From Methanocorpusculaceae archaeon UBA425 (GTDB lineage Archaea > Halobacteriota > Methanomicrobia > Methanomicrobiales > Methanocorpusculaceae), in contig DAWV01000011.1 in the NCBI GenBank assembly GCA_002506085.1, positions 8,504 to 45,892 on the forward strand: a stretch of DNA of 37,389 nt, given 5' to 3'. Below are positions 24,494 to 32,564 of the stretch, piece by piece; the first letter of the stretch is position 1, and the number at the start of each line of letters is the position of its first letter. Made by a program: the position numbers and the translations under genes. The notes beneath the pieces were generated by a model. The model was not told where the DNA came from, ran no database searches, and was given only the letters and a program-made list of their open reading frames with translations.

Positions 24494-25108
24494 TTAGAGT
24501 ATTTTCTGGGTGAAGGCAACCTGACCTGATATTCTGGTGATTCTGACCTTGACATCCTGCCCGGCTTTTGTTCCCGCCACATAAAGAATATATTTCCCGA
24601 TGCGGGCGACCCCATCGCCTTTTTTACTAATGGACTCGATGTGCACCTCGAGTTCTTTCCCTTCCTCGATAACAGGACCCTGAACCTCGGTCTTTGCTTT
24701 CCGCTTACGAATCGGTCTCGCGGAACCGCATGCCTCACAGAGAAGCATAAGTACCCGGTCTTCTTTGACAAGTTTCGTATCGGGTCTGCCGCATTCCGAA
24801 CATATGACATAATCCGAGACATATGAATGAACAATTGCTTCGAATTGTGCCGGTTCGAACTTCCCGTTGAACACCGCGCGATTTCCGTCTATTTTTCCGG
24901 CAGTACCCAGTTCACCCAGGATATACTTCATGAAGTGATCTTTATCACGATTGAGTGTACTGAGAATCTCGGAGAAATTCTCAAGAACGGTCGTTTTACC
25001 TTCAATATAGATCTTCGTCTTCGGCATGACGAACCGTTCGCCTGTCTCCGTCGGCTCACTCATTCCGGAGTAGGCTGTCTTTAACATATCTTCGTATGAC
25101 TGCACCAT
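24494..25108 (-). CDS. Translation initiation factor aIF2-beta with C-terminal TRAM domain
   Basis: A 204-residue protein. Residues 1-135 are the beta subunit of archaeal initiation factor 2, part of the heterotrimer that brings initiator Met-tRNA to the ribosome: an N-terminal helix (YEDMLKTAYS), the central domain (NFSEILSTLNRDKDHFMKYILGELGTAG) and a zinc ribbon with Cys103, Cys106, Cys124 and Cys127. After a basic linker, residues 146-204 form a TRAM domain (VHIESISKKGDGVARIGKYILYV), a small RNA-binding beta-barrel. The fused form is longer than plain aIF2-beta (about 135-145). A TATA-like CTATATGG lies about 26-33 bases before the ATG with no Shine-Dalgarno site, indicating a leaderless mRNA. 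Confidence 0.93.
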   Translation of the reverse strand: MVQSYEDMLKTAYSGMSEPTETGERFVMPKTKIYIEGKTTVLENFSEILSTLNRDKDHFMKYILGELGTAGKIDGNRAVFNGKFEPAQFEAIVHSYVSDYVICSECGRPDTKLVKEDRVLMLLCEACGSARPIRKRKAKTEVQGPVIEEGKELEVHIESISKKGDGVARIGKYILYVAGTKAGQDVKVRITRISGQVAFTQKIL

Positions 25109-25141
25109 AATACATAATCGTTAGTCGCGAGACCATATAGG

Positions 25142-25198
25142 TCTGATGCAGAAACGGGGGAAGACTACCCTGAAAGAGAGTAATATTCTTTCATCAGA
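25142..25198. repeat. Nested inverted repeat upstream of aIF2-beta
   Basis: TCTGAT (25142-25147) pairs with ATCAGA (25193-25198), and inside it GAAAGA (25172-25177) pairs with TCTTTC (25187-25192). The element abuts the putative TATA box of the aIF2-beta gene. It may be a small RNA, an operator or chance; the rest of 25109-25262 shows no gene. Confidence 0.4.
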
Positions 25199-25262
25199 TT
25201 ATCCTGAATGCGATGACAATACACCCCGCGAAATTCACATACACAAAATCATACTATCATAC

Positions 25263-25286
25263 AAAAAAGGAGAGAGAATCCTCTCA
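25263..25286 (-). terminator. Hairpin plus T-run after small membrane protein gene
   Basis: On the minus strand GAGAG-GATT-CTCTC is followed within two bases by CTTTTTT. This directly follows the stop codon at 25291 and looks like an intrinsic terminator. Confidence 0.55.
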
Positions 25287-25290
25287 GGTA

Positions 25291-25473
25291 TTATTTTCGG
25301 ATTGATTTCTTAACAACTGTCAGTCCCGCGACCGTCAGATAGGCAACAAAAATCAGAAACGCCGCCACATACCCATATGCCGCCGGAAGCACCTGCGGAA
25401 GGGCAAGAAGCAGAATACCGAACAGAATAATTGCCGAGATTCCTATGATCACATCGAGCATCCAATCTTTCAT
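25291..25473 (-). CDS. Small two-helix membrane protein
   Basis: A 60-residue protein beginning MKDWMLDVIIG. Two hydrophobic segments (about residues 7-26 and 31-53), joined by a short Pro-containing turn, are followed by a positively charged tail (VVKKSIRK). Longer in-frame starts exist (25509, 25587), but the latter would overlap the divergent HD gene, and a TATA-like TATATATTGG at 25513-25522 would lie within or too near those starts. Function unknown; it resembles many uncharacterised small archaeal membrane proteins. Confidence 0.6.
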   Translation of the reverse strand: MKDWMLDVIIGISAIILFGILLLALPQVLPAAYGYVAAFLIFVAYLTVAGLTVVKKSIRK

Positions 25474-25528
25474 ACAAGTATGTTGAGCGTCGTGACTATT
25501 ATCCCTTTTCATATCCAATATATAGAGC

Positions 25529-26080
25529 ATGGAAAAAAGCGGGGCGCTAACACTCCTCAAACAACATGTTACTTCCACCTCTCTCATTGGTCATTGCCTT
25601 TCGACTGCAGCAGTCATGAAAGGTCTTGCCAAAGAGTTAGGGGAAGACGAGAACCTTTGGGAAACCATCGGCATTCTCCATGACATTGATTACGAGGAAA
25701 TCCACGAAGACATGAACAAACATGGTCTTGCCGGATATGACATCCTTCGTGCGGCAGGGATTGAAGACAATATTGCACTCCCCATAAAACGCCATAATCA
25801 CATGATTTTCGGCACAGACTATACAACACCGGTCGAAATCTGTCTTCAGGTCGCCGACAGTGTATCAGGTCTTATCGTGGCATGTGCATATATCAAAGGC
25901 GGAAAAATCACCGAGGTCACGGCAAAAACCATTGCCAAAAAATACAAATCCCCCTCCTTTGCCGCAGGCTGCGACAGAAACAGGATAGCACTCGGTGACA
26001 GTCTCATTCCCCGTGAACGAATGTATGAAATTGCAGTCTCCGAATTAATAGAAATAAAAGAAGAGCTCGGGTTGAACTGA
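25529..26080 (+). CDS. HD-domain phosphohydrolase-like protein
   Basis: A 183-residue HDIG/HD-superfamily protein. Metal-binding positions are visible: His22 (LIGHCLSTA), the His51-Asp52 doublet in LHDIDYEE, His89 and His91 in KRHNHMIFG and an Asp in QVADSVSGL. HD proteins hydrolyse phosphomono- or diesters of nucleotides; the substrate is unknown. Soluble, no extra domains. Its stop codon overlaps the ATG of the ThiN-like gene (TGATG), so the two are translationally coupled. It starts divergently from the small membrane gene. Confidence 0.85.
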   Translation: MEKSGALTLLKQHVTSTSLIGHCLSTAAVMKGLAKELGEDENLWETIGILHDIDYEEIHEDMNKHGLAGYDILRAAGIEDNIALPIKRHNHMIFGTDYTTPVEICLQVADSVSGLIVACAYIKGGKITEVTAKTIAKKYKSPSFAAGCDRNRIALGDSLIPRERMYEIAVSELIEIKEELGLN

Positions 26081-26592
26081 TGTCAGCTACTGCCCAGTCA
26101 ACAATTCTCCGCGACCTCCAGAAAGCCCACGGTAAGCTTATGGACGTGTCGCGTTACATTATTCCCCGTGACGAAATTCCATTTGCCTACGCAACTCAGG
26201 ACGCCATCGACAAAAAAGGCATCGCCATTGCCCGCGGAACAAGTGTGGGATTCGGCGTGGATGAACCTATCGTCCGGGTCCTTCTGACGATCCGGCGCTT
26301 CGACCCGGCTATGCGCTCTGCTGCGTGTATCAGATATGAGGATGATATTCTCCATACCACAATCGAAACCATTCGGGATGTCGAAGTCTATGAACCTGAA
26401 AAGTTCCCGGTCGGTATTTCAACAATGGACTGGGGCATCGCATCTGTCTGCAAAAAAGGCGTGCCTTTAGTCATCGCCTGCCCGGAAACTTCCCGCGGAC
26501 CCGGGGGGATTTATATCCTCGGAACTAATCCGGATGAGGTTGCAAACAGAATACTTATCATATCCAAACGTCTTACCTATAATGACATCTGA
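26080..26592 (+). CDS. Standalone ThiN-like domain protein
   Basis: A 170-residue protein that matches the ThiN domain, the archaeal type of thiamine-phosphate synthase that joins hydroxymethylpyrimidine diphosphate and thiazole phosphate. The characteristic stretch VRVLLTIRRFDPAMRSAACIR with RYEDD (about 65-91) fits the family's ARAILTAMRYDPSIRAAINIRYSEEI pattern, followed by STMDWGIASV (compare TMPWGVE) and GGIYILGTNPDEV. In known cases ThiN is fused to ThiD or to a helix-turn-helix domain; here it stands alone. The usual RG-GxGKEP segment appears altered to TSRGPGGI, so activity is uncertain and a ligand-binding role is possible. It overlaps the HD gene by one base and precedes eS17 by nine bases. 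Confidence 0.78.
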   Translation: MSATAQSTILRDLQKAHGKLMDVSRYIIPRDEIPFAYATQDAIDKKGIAIARGTSVGFGVDEPIVRVLLTIRRFDPAMRSAACIRYEDDILHTTIETIRDVEVYEPEKFPVGISTMDWGIASVCKKGVPLVIACPETSRGPGGIYILGTNPDEVANRILIISKRLTYNDI

Positions 26593-26601
26593 GGAATACT
26601 C

Positions 26602-26796
26602 ATGGGAATCAAACCAAGTTATATCAAATCAATCGGCACTGCCCTTCTTGAACAGCACGGTAAAAGCTTCAACGGAAGCTTCGAAGACAACAAACTCGTT
26701 GTCAGCGAAATCACCACTATCGAAAGCAAAGCAATCCGTAACCGGGTCGCAGGCTATGTAACCCGCAAGGTCAACACAGCACCCATACACCGGTAA
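26602..26796 (+). CDS. rps17e: Small ribosomal subunit protein eS17
   Basis: A 64-residue archaeal/eukaryotic eS17. The family pattern is clear: KPSYIKSIGTALLEQHGKSF at the N-terminus, FEDNKLVVSEITTIESKAIRNRVAGYVTR in the middle. A GAGGAA element spans the end of the ThiN-like gene, whose stop lies nine bases upstream. A perfect ACCGGT inverted repeat overlaps the stop codon and may form the terminator hairpin. Confidence 0.93.
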   Translation: MGIKPSYIKSIGTALLEQHGKSFNGSFEDNKLVVSEITTIESKAIRNRVAGYVTRKVNTAPIHR

Positions 26797-26817
26797 ATAC
26801 CGGTACAATATATTTTT
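26789..26817 (+). terminator. Hairpin and T-run at the end of eS17
   Basis: ACCGGT (26789-26794), loop AAAT, ACCGGT (26799-26804) form a perfect 6-bp stem overlapping the eS17 stop codon. ATATATTTTT follows at 26808-26817. It lies between two convergent genes. Confidence 0.5.
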
Positions 26818-26862
26818 CAGAACGTCTTTTTCACTATTTTACCTGGCTCTGTACGTAATCGT

Positions 26863-27228
26863 TCACAAAAATCTAGTGCAGATAAATACGATGATAATTC
26901 CCCATATTACCAGAATTGGAATCGCATAATACCATTTTACCGGCTTTCCGTCTTTCCATACAAATTCTGCTTTTTCTTCGCATTCTGCCATTACTTCAGC
27001 AGGGATGAGTTTCAGACAGATGATAATTAAAAAAGGCAGGATGATTATATCATCAAGATACCCGATTACGGGGATAAAATCAGGTATCAGGTCGATTGGT
27101 GACAGAGCATAGCCGATCGTCACACATGCGAGGATTTTAGCATACCAGGGTGTTTCTTCATGCCGGATGGCAAGAGCCAGGGCAGAAATTTTTCGTGTGA
27201 GCCTGCGTGCTGTCTCTTTGAGGTTCAT
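26863..27228 (-). CDS. DUF1232 (YkvA-like) membrane protein
   Basis: A 121-residue protein with the DUF1232 signature YALSPIDLIPDFIPVIGYLDD at about residues 40-60, flanked by hydrophobic segments (about 32-44, 61-75 and a C-terminal one at 100-118). The family is widespread, membrane-associated and functionally uncharacterised. I placed the start at 27228, where ATGA overlaps the stop of the metallo-beta-lactamase-fold gene by four bases, rather than at 27270. The pair is therefore a coupled two-gene operon. Confidence 0.85.
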   Translation of the reverse strand: MNLKETARRLTRKISALALAIRHEETPWYAKILACVTIGYALSPIDLIPDFIPVIGYLDDIIILPFLIIICLKLIPAEVMAECEEKAEFVWKDGKPVKWYYAIPILVIWGIIIVFICTRFL

Positions 27229-28175
27229 TGGGATTTGAAAACCGCCCCATGTCCGGGGCAAATAGTCCACTCCTGCCCCTTCATGAGTTCATACACCGCA
27301 TGGCGTTCGGCCACAGCCTTATTTGAATCCTCATTCACCGAGCCGCCCGCAAGGAGACCCGGAAGCCTGTTGTATGCTTTTTGACCTGACGTATAGCCGT
27401 CCGGATTTACGAGGACGTCCCCGGTGAACATCAGCCCCCGTTCCTTTTCGAGAAAGACCATCGAACCTTCCACATGACCGCCGGACCCCTCATACACCGC
27501 GAAGGTGAGCCCTGCGGCTTTCAGTTCGCCAATGTATGAAAGCGGGAGTGATAAGTCCGGCTTTACGGAATCAAAGAGGACAATGTTTGATAACGGCGGG
27601 GCTTCATATTGTGTCAGAATTTCAACCACATGGTAGAACGGGGCACGGTCCGGATTCTTTGTACGATAGTTCACCCGCCCCGTCTTTTCCCGTACAAAAT
27701 TTTCCCGGCTTGTCACATTCATATACACGCGATTGAAATAGGGCATAGCCCCTGCGTGATCCATGTCAATATGGGTGATAATGAGCTCTTTTTGCATCGA
27801 GACAAAAGCCGGATACAGGGAGTAGATAGTTTGCATCAGCTCTTTTGCATAACACGAGTAGCCGGCATCCACGACCAGAAGTCCCTCTTTTGTTTCGAGA
27901 ACATAGGTGTTACTCCCGCACGGCGGATCGATTCGTGTAATATGAACATCGCCAACCGTCTGCTCGGTGATTCCGGGAGTATATCCCGCGCCTTTGCTTC
28001 CTGCGATGCACTCCGCATATTCTGCTATAGCCTCTATTATTCTTTCGGGATGATCGCCGCCAATATGGTAGATTATTCTGTTGGCATTTTTGAGGAACGC
28101 ATCCTTTTCATCTTCCGTGAGAGAAAACGTACGGACGATTTTCTCCAGTTTGTCGGCAGGAAACGAAATACTCAT
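27225..28175 (-). CDS. Metallo-beta-lactamase-fold hydrolase, second family member
   Basis: A 316-residue metallo-beta-lactamase-fold protein. A helical N-terminal ~75 residues precede the fold. Metal-site elements are THIDMDHAG (His135, Asp137, Asp139, His140), GGHVEGS, FTGDVLVNPDG and CPGHGAV at the C-terminus. Asp137 replaces the histidine of the classical HxHxDH motif, as in the paralogue at 5687-6730; the shared YxCYxKE-like segment after the first strand (VVDAGYSCYAKEL; in the other ILDTGYGCYYKDC) supports common ancestry. Substrate unknown. Its stop overlaps the DUF1232 membrane protein start. Confidence 0.87.
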   Translation of the reverse strand: MSISFPADKLEKIVRTFSLTEDEKDAFLKNANRIIYHIGGDHPERIIEAIAEYAECIAGSKGAGYTPGITEQTVGDVHITRIDPPCGSNTYVLETKEGLLVVDAGYSCYAKELMQTIYSLYPAFVSMQKELIITHIDMDHAGAMPYFNRVYMNVTSRENFVREKTGRVNYRTKNPDRAPFYHVVEILTQYEAPPLSNIVLFDSVKPDLSLPLSYIGELKAAGLTFAVYEGSGGHVEGSMVFLEKERGLMFTGDVLVNPDGYTSGQKAYNRLPGLLAGGSVNEDSNKAVAERHAVYELMKGQEWTICPGHGAVFKSQ

Positions 28176-28365
28176 TGCCTTTAATACTGGTCGGGAACTA
28201 ATATCAAGATTTGGATATAAAAAGGATGGAAATTCCGCATCATTTACTAGATATTCGGGGATGCGGACTGTTCATATCCCCACATCGGAAACCCGGCATG
28301 ATACTGATTTCCAAAATACTTTCGCCAACTAATCAAAAAAATCGGATGAAATAATAATGCGCGTC

Positions 28366-28395
28366 CTGTTAAAAAAAGGGATACGGATATATCCG
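28366..28395 (-). terminator. Terminator after guaA
   Basis: On the minus strand CGGATATATCCG (28384-28395) is a perfect palindrome starting three bases after the guaA stop, followed by TATCCC and a run of seven T (28370-28376). The rest of 28176-28365 shows no gene. Confidence 0.6.
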
Positions 28396-28398
28396 GGA

Positions 28399-29925
28399 TT
28401 ATTCATATTCAATTGTTGCCGGAGGTTTGCTCGTGATATCGTATAATACACGATTCACGTGCCTGACCTCGTTGATGATTCTGCTCGATATTTTTTCAAG
28501 AACAGGATAGGGAATCTGCGCCCAGTCGGCAGTCATGAAATCAGTGGTAGTTACTGCACGGAGAGCGATGGCGTAATCATACGTCCGTTCATCACCCATC
28601 ACGCCGACACTCTGCATGTTCGTCAGGGCGGCAAAGTACTGATTGATATCACGACTAAGACCCGCTTTGGCAATTTCCTCGCGGTAAATCGCATCCGCTT
28701 CACGAACGATATCGAGTTTTTCCTTTGTAATGGCACCTATGACACGAATCGCAAGACCCGGTCCCGGGAAGGGCTGACGCCAGACAAGATTATCCGGAAT
28801 ACCAAGTTCGATTCCGGCACGACGCACTTCATCTTTGAAGAGAATCCGGAGCGGTTCGATGATTTCCTTGAAATCAACGGTGTCCGGCAGACCTCCGACA
28901 TTGTGGTGGCTTTTGATTACCGCAGCCGCACCCGGACCTGACTCGATAACATCCGGATAAATCGTTCCCTGCACAAGGTAATCGACTTTTCCGATTTTCC
29001 GTGCCTCTTCCTCGAAGACACGGATGAACTCCTCACCAATGATTTTCCGTTTCTTCTCAGGGTCTGATACACCTGAGAGCTTTCCGAGGAATCTGTCTTC
29101 GACGTTGACACGAATCAGGTTGATATCATACTGTTTTCTGAAGACTGCCTCGACCTCATCACCCTCGTTCTTCCGGAGAAGACCGTGGTCAACGAAGATG
29201 CAGGTCAGCTGTTTCCCGACTGCTTTGTGGATAAGGACTGCCGCGACAGAGGAATCAACCCCGCCCGACAATGCGCAGAGAACTTTCTTGTCCCCGATCT
29301 TCTCGCGGAGCTGCTGGATTGTGTTTTCAACAAACGATGCCATCTGCCATGTCGGTTTGCAGCCGCAAACATCATAGAGGAAGTTTTTGATCATCGTCAT
29401 GCCCTCCGGAGTGTGCATAACCTCCGGGTGGAACTGGACCGTGTAAATCTTCTTCTCCGGGTTTTCCATTGCTGCAACAGGACAGACTGCAGTGCGGGCG
29501 GTTTTCGTAAAACCGACCGGGACTTTGCTGATGTAATCCGTGTGGCTCATCCAGCAGGTAGTGTCCTTCGGCACATTTTTGAACAACTTTGAGTCGTCGA
29601 CAGATACTGACGTTCTTCCGTATTCACGGGTCGTCGCGGATGCCACATTTCCACCGAGAAGATAGGAAGTAAGCTGTGCTCCGTAACAGATTCCAAGAAT
29701 AGGAATCCCGAGTTCGAAGATGCCGGCGTCCACACGCGGGGCGTTTTCCGCATAAACACTTGCCGGACCTCCGGTAAAGATGATGCCCGAGTAATTTCCT
29801 GCTTTGATTTCCGAAAGAGAAATCGTGCAGGGTTTTACTTCACAGAATACATGTGCTTCTCTGACTCTTCGTGCAATCAGCTGGTTGTACTGACCACCGA
29901 AATCAAGGACTAATATCGCTTCCAT
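28399..29925 (-). CDS. guaA: GMP synthase, fused glutamine amidotransferase and ATP-pyrophosphatase
   Basis: A 508-residue GMP synthase that converts XMP to GMP using ATP and glutamine ammonia. Residues 1-190 are the class I amidotransferase with the catalytic triad Cys80 (GICYGAQ), His166 and Glu168 (QFHPEV). The ATP-pyrophosphatase starts near 195 with the P-loop SGGVDSS (220-226) and the C-terminal dimerisation domain ends in TIEYE, with the family RQPFPGPGLAIRV segment. In many archaea these two halves are separate genes; here one polypeptide as in bacteria. It is separated by only four bases from pyrG upstream and has AGAG near the ATG. Confidence 0.97.
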   Translation of the reverse strand: MEAILVLDFGGQYNQLIARRVREAHVFCEVKPCTISLSEIKAGNYSGIIFTGGPASVYAENAPRVDAGIFELGIPILGICYGAQLTSYLLGGNVASATTREYGRTSVSVDDSKLFKNVPKDTTCWMSHTDYISKVPVGFTKTARTAVCPVAAMENPEKKIYTVQFHPEVMHTPEGMTMIKNFLYDVCGCKPTWQMASFVENTIQQLREKIGDKKVLCALSGGVDSSVAAVLIHKAVGKQLTCIFVDHGLLRKNEGDEVEAVFRKQYDINLIRVNVEDRFLGKLSGVSDPEKKRKIIGEEFIRVFEEEARKIGKVDYLVQGTIYPDVIESGPGAAAVIKSHHNVGGLPDTVDFKEIIEPLRILFKDEVRRAGIELGIPDNLVWRQPFPGPGLAIRVIGAITKEKLDIVREADAIYREEIAKAGLSRDINQYFAALTNMQSVGVMGDERTYDYAIALRAVTTTDFMTADWAQIPYPVLEKISSRIINEVRHVNRVLYDITSKPPATIEYE

Positions 29926-29929
29926 GATA

Positions 29930-31510
29930 TTATTTTCTCTGATTGTCGCGGCAGGCTTTCACAAATCCGATAAAGGGAGCGGACGGGCGGGACGGGCGGG
30001 ACCGGAATTCAGGGTGGAACTGGGTTGCAACGAAGTATGGGTGATTTCCCAGTTCGAGCGCTTCCATGCGCCTGCCGTTTCTGCCGACAAATTTGAGACC
30101 CTTTGATTCTATTTCGTCGATGTATGCCGGATTGACTTCATATCTGTGTCTGTGACGTTCAACGATTTCGGTTGAACCGTAGAGACCGGCAAGGCAGGAC
30201 TTGGGATCAAGGGTTACCGCGTAGTTTCCAAGACGCATTGTTCCGCCAAGATCCTTGACGCCTTCCTGCTCGGGAAGGAGAGCGATTGCGTGGGTTCCTG
30301 CCCCCAATTCCTCACTCGTTGCGTCTTTGTAGCCTACAACATGCCTCATGAATTCAATGACGCAGAGCTGGAATCCAAGACATAGTCCGAGCAGCGGTTT
30401 TTTGTTTTCACGGGCATACTCAATTGCGGAAATCATTCCTTCAATACCGCGGTTGCCGAATCCACCCGGAATGAGAATGCCGTCAACATCTGCCAGGTCT
30501 TCTTTTGTATAGGTTTCTGCATCGAGCCATTTAATGACAACTTCAGTCTCAATCGAACGTCCTGCGTGCTTGAGGGCTTCTTTAATGGAAATGTAAACGT
30601 CTTCAACGCCGTATTTAGTGATTATTGCAACAATCACGCGGTGCTTGTATTCACGCGAAACGATGGAATACCAGCTGTTGTCGGGTTTTCTTGGTTCAAG
30701 GTGAAGAAGGTTTAAAAGAACTTCCGCCATTCCCTCTTTTTCGAGTTCGAGCGGGACGAGATAGATATCAGGGGCCGTTCTCGCACTGATGACGGCATGG
30801 GCGTCCACGTCACAGAATGCTGAGATTTTTCTTTTTGTGGCCTCGGAGATAGATAGACTGCTTCTTCCGACTATGATATCTGCTTCCAACCCAAGTTCCC
30901 GAAGAGCTTTTATGGAGTGCTGGGTCGGTTTGGTTTTCAAATCGCCCATATTGTCTGCCGGGAGAAGGGTTACATGGACAAGGGCGAAGTCGCCGTTTCC
31001 ATATTCCCAGTGCATTTGGCGGACGGCTTCCAGAAACGGCATGCTTTCGATATCGCCGACGGTGCCGCCGACTTCGACGATACAAATTTCCGCATGGTTC
31101 CCGTGTTTATCAACCCATGATTCAGCTGCGTGCTTGATTCTGTCTTTAATTTCGTCGGTGATGTGCGGGATAATCTGAACGGTGGCTCCGAGATAGTCCC
31201 CGTGGCGTTCCTTGGATATGACTGATGAGTAGATTTTTCCCGTGGTAAGATTGTGGTCGCTGCTGAGTTCGATGTCGAGGAAACGTTCATAGTTTCCAAG
31301 GTCAAGGTCTGCTTCCCCACCGTCTTTAAGGACGAAGACTTCTCCGTGCTGGGCAGGGTTCATGAGTCCTGCGTCGATATTTAAGTAGGGATCTATCTTT
31401 ACGCTGGTGACGTGGTATCCCCTGTTTATCAGTATGCGGCCGATGGAAGCGGCAGTGATGCCCTTTCCAAGTCCGCTCATTACTCCTCCGGTTACTACTA
31501 CATATTTCAT
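29930..31510 (-). CDS. pyrG: CTP synthase
   Basis: A 526-residue CTP synthase, which aminates UTP to CTP with ATP and glutamine. The N-terminal synthetase domain starts with the classic KYVVVTGGVMSGLGKGITAASIG and contains DPYLNIDAG, GGEADLDLGNYERF and VEVGGTVGDIES. The C-terminal glutamine amidotransferase has LIPGGFGNRG, nucleophile in GLCLGFQL and FHPEFRSRP. GGATG lies seven bases before the ATG. Together with guaA it forms a nucleotide synthesis operon. The 178 bases upstream (31511-31688) include the map terminator and no gene. Confidence 0.97.
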   Translation of the reverse strand: MKYVVVTGGVMSGLGKGITAASIGRILINRGYHVTSVKIDPYLNIDAGLMNPAQHGEVFVLKDGGEADLDLGNYERFLDIELSSDHNLTTGKIYSSVISKERHGDYLGATVQIIPHITDEIKDRIKHAAESWVDKHGNHAEICIVEVGGTVGDIESMPFLEAVRQMHWEYGNGDFALVHVTLLPADNMGDLKTKPTQHSIKALRELGLEADIIVGRSSLSISEATKRKISAFCDVDAHAVISARTAPDIYLVPLELEKEGMAEVLLNLLHLEPRKPDNSWYSIVSREYKHRVIVAIITKYGVEDVYISIKEALKHAGRSIETEVVIKWLDAETYTKEDLADVDGILIPGGFGNRGIEGMISAIEYARENKKPLLGLCLGFQLCVIEFMRHVVGYKDATSEELGAGTHAIALLPEQEGVKDLGGTMRLGNYAVTLDPKSCLAGLYGSTEIVERHRHRYEVNPAYIDEIESKGLKFVGRNGRRMEALELGNHPYFVATQFHPEFRSRPSRPSAPFIGFVKACRDNQRK

Positions 31511-31674
31511 TTATGCCCATCCTTTACGAAATTAAATAATGCTCATATGTTCGTTGTAGACTGTATTAAAAATGCAGGAACGGGGAGGCGGGTCTCGGGT
31601 GGCAAGAGGATAATAGTTTTAGTTTAACCTATCAGAAACGCTGCGTTTTCTGCCGGCTGGAAAATATACGGATT

Positions 31675-31683
31675 AAAAAAAAG
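31675..31683 (-). terminator. T-run terminator after methionine aminopeptidase
   Basis: The minus strand reads CCTTTTTTTTTAATCC six bases past the stop codon at 31689, a typical archaeal T-tract terminator with no strong hairpin. Confidence 0.5.
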
Positions 31684-31688
31684 GATAA

Positions 31689-32564
31689 TTATCTCGTTGT
31701 TACCAGCGGACCGTCTGCGGTCACGATTATCGTGTGCTCGAACTGGGCTACAAAACTGTCCGGAATATCCGAGAGGCAGTGATACAGGTAAAGATTGCCC
31801 TGGCGAAGCAGGGTGGGGATTGCCAGTTCTGCCTTTGGAACATTCAGCCAGCGGCGGGCAAACGGCAGACCCTGCATTATCTCAGCCTTTTGCATGATAT
31901 TACGGCCGGCGGGTGACCGGACCGGGGAATTCCCGATAACCTGATAGATTTCTCCGCGGGGGGTCTCATGAACCGAGCCGGAACCGGTTGTTGCGAACGG
32001 CTCGATTGCGATGACCATATCTTCTTTCAGAATCCCGTTGCCAAATAATCCGGTATTCGGAATAGATAGCCCGTGATGCAAACTATAGCGGGCGAGGGCA
32101 TGACCAGTGAGATTTACAATTGGTTTGTAACCATAAGACGTAATCTTCTCTTCGACCGCTTTTCCGATTTCACTGACAACAAGTTCCGGTTTTACAAGGT
32201 CGATTGCGGCTTCCAGAGCCATCCGGGAAGCCTCGCATAGGAGGGCGTGGTCACCCAGATCGACGGTTACTGCAGTATCCGCAATGTATCCGTCGATGTG
32301 TGTTCCGATATCCAGCTTTACCAGGTCGCCCTCGGAAAAAGTCCGGATCTCATCCGGGGAGGCAGTGTCGTGGGCCGCGCAGTTATTTAAGGAAATATTC
32401 GGGGGGAATGAGTGAGCCGCACCCGCGGACTCGATTTCGTCCAGAACCATATCAAAAATTGTTGCAAGACCTGCGCCGGGCTTTATTTCAGCGGCGCATT
32501 TATGCAGGACGGTGTGCGCAATCCGTCCAGCCTCCAAGTAGTTATCCTGCTCAGTATCGTTCAT
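31689..32564 (-). CDS. map: Type II methionine aminopeptidase
   Basis: A 291-residue peptidase of family M24A, which removes the initiator methionine. The pita-bread dimetal site is visible: His65 (NCAAHDT), Asp85 (KLDIGTHIDGY), Asp96 (IADTAVT), His155 (LTGHAL), Glu188 (AIEPFAT) and a final Glu in AQFEHTIIV. The inserted helical domain after His155 makes it the archaeal/eukaryotic type II. Its ATG overlaps the stop of the upstream M24 peptidase gene by four bases (ATGA), so two metallopeptidases of the same fold are translationally coupled. Confidence 0.95.
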   Translation of the reverse strand: MNDTEQDNYLEAGRIAHTVLHKCAAEIKPGAGLATIFDMVLDEIESAGAAHSFPPNISLNNCAAHDTASPDEIRTFSEGDLVKLDIGTHIDGYIADTAVTVDLGDHALLCEASRMALEAAIDLVKPELVVSEIGKAVEEKITSYGYKPIVNLTGHALARYSLHHGLSIPNTGLFGNGILKEDMVIAIEPFATTGSGSVHETPRGEIYQVIGNSPVRSPAGRNIMQKAEIMQGLPFARRWLNVPKAELAIPTLLRQGNLYLYHCLSDIPDSFVAQFEHTIIVTADGPLVTTR

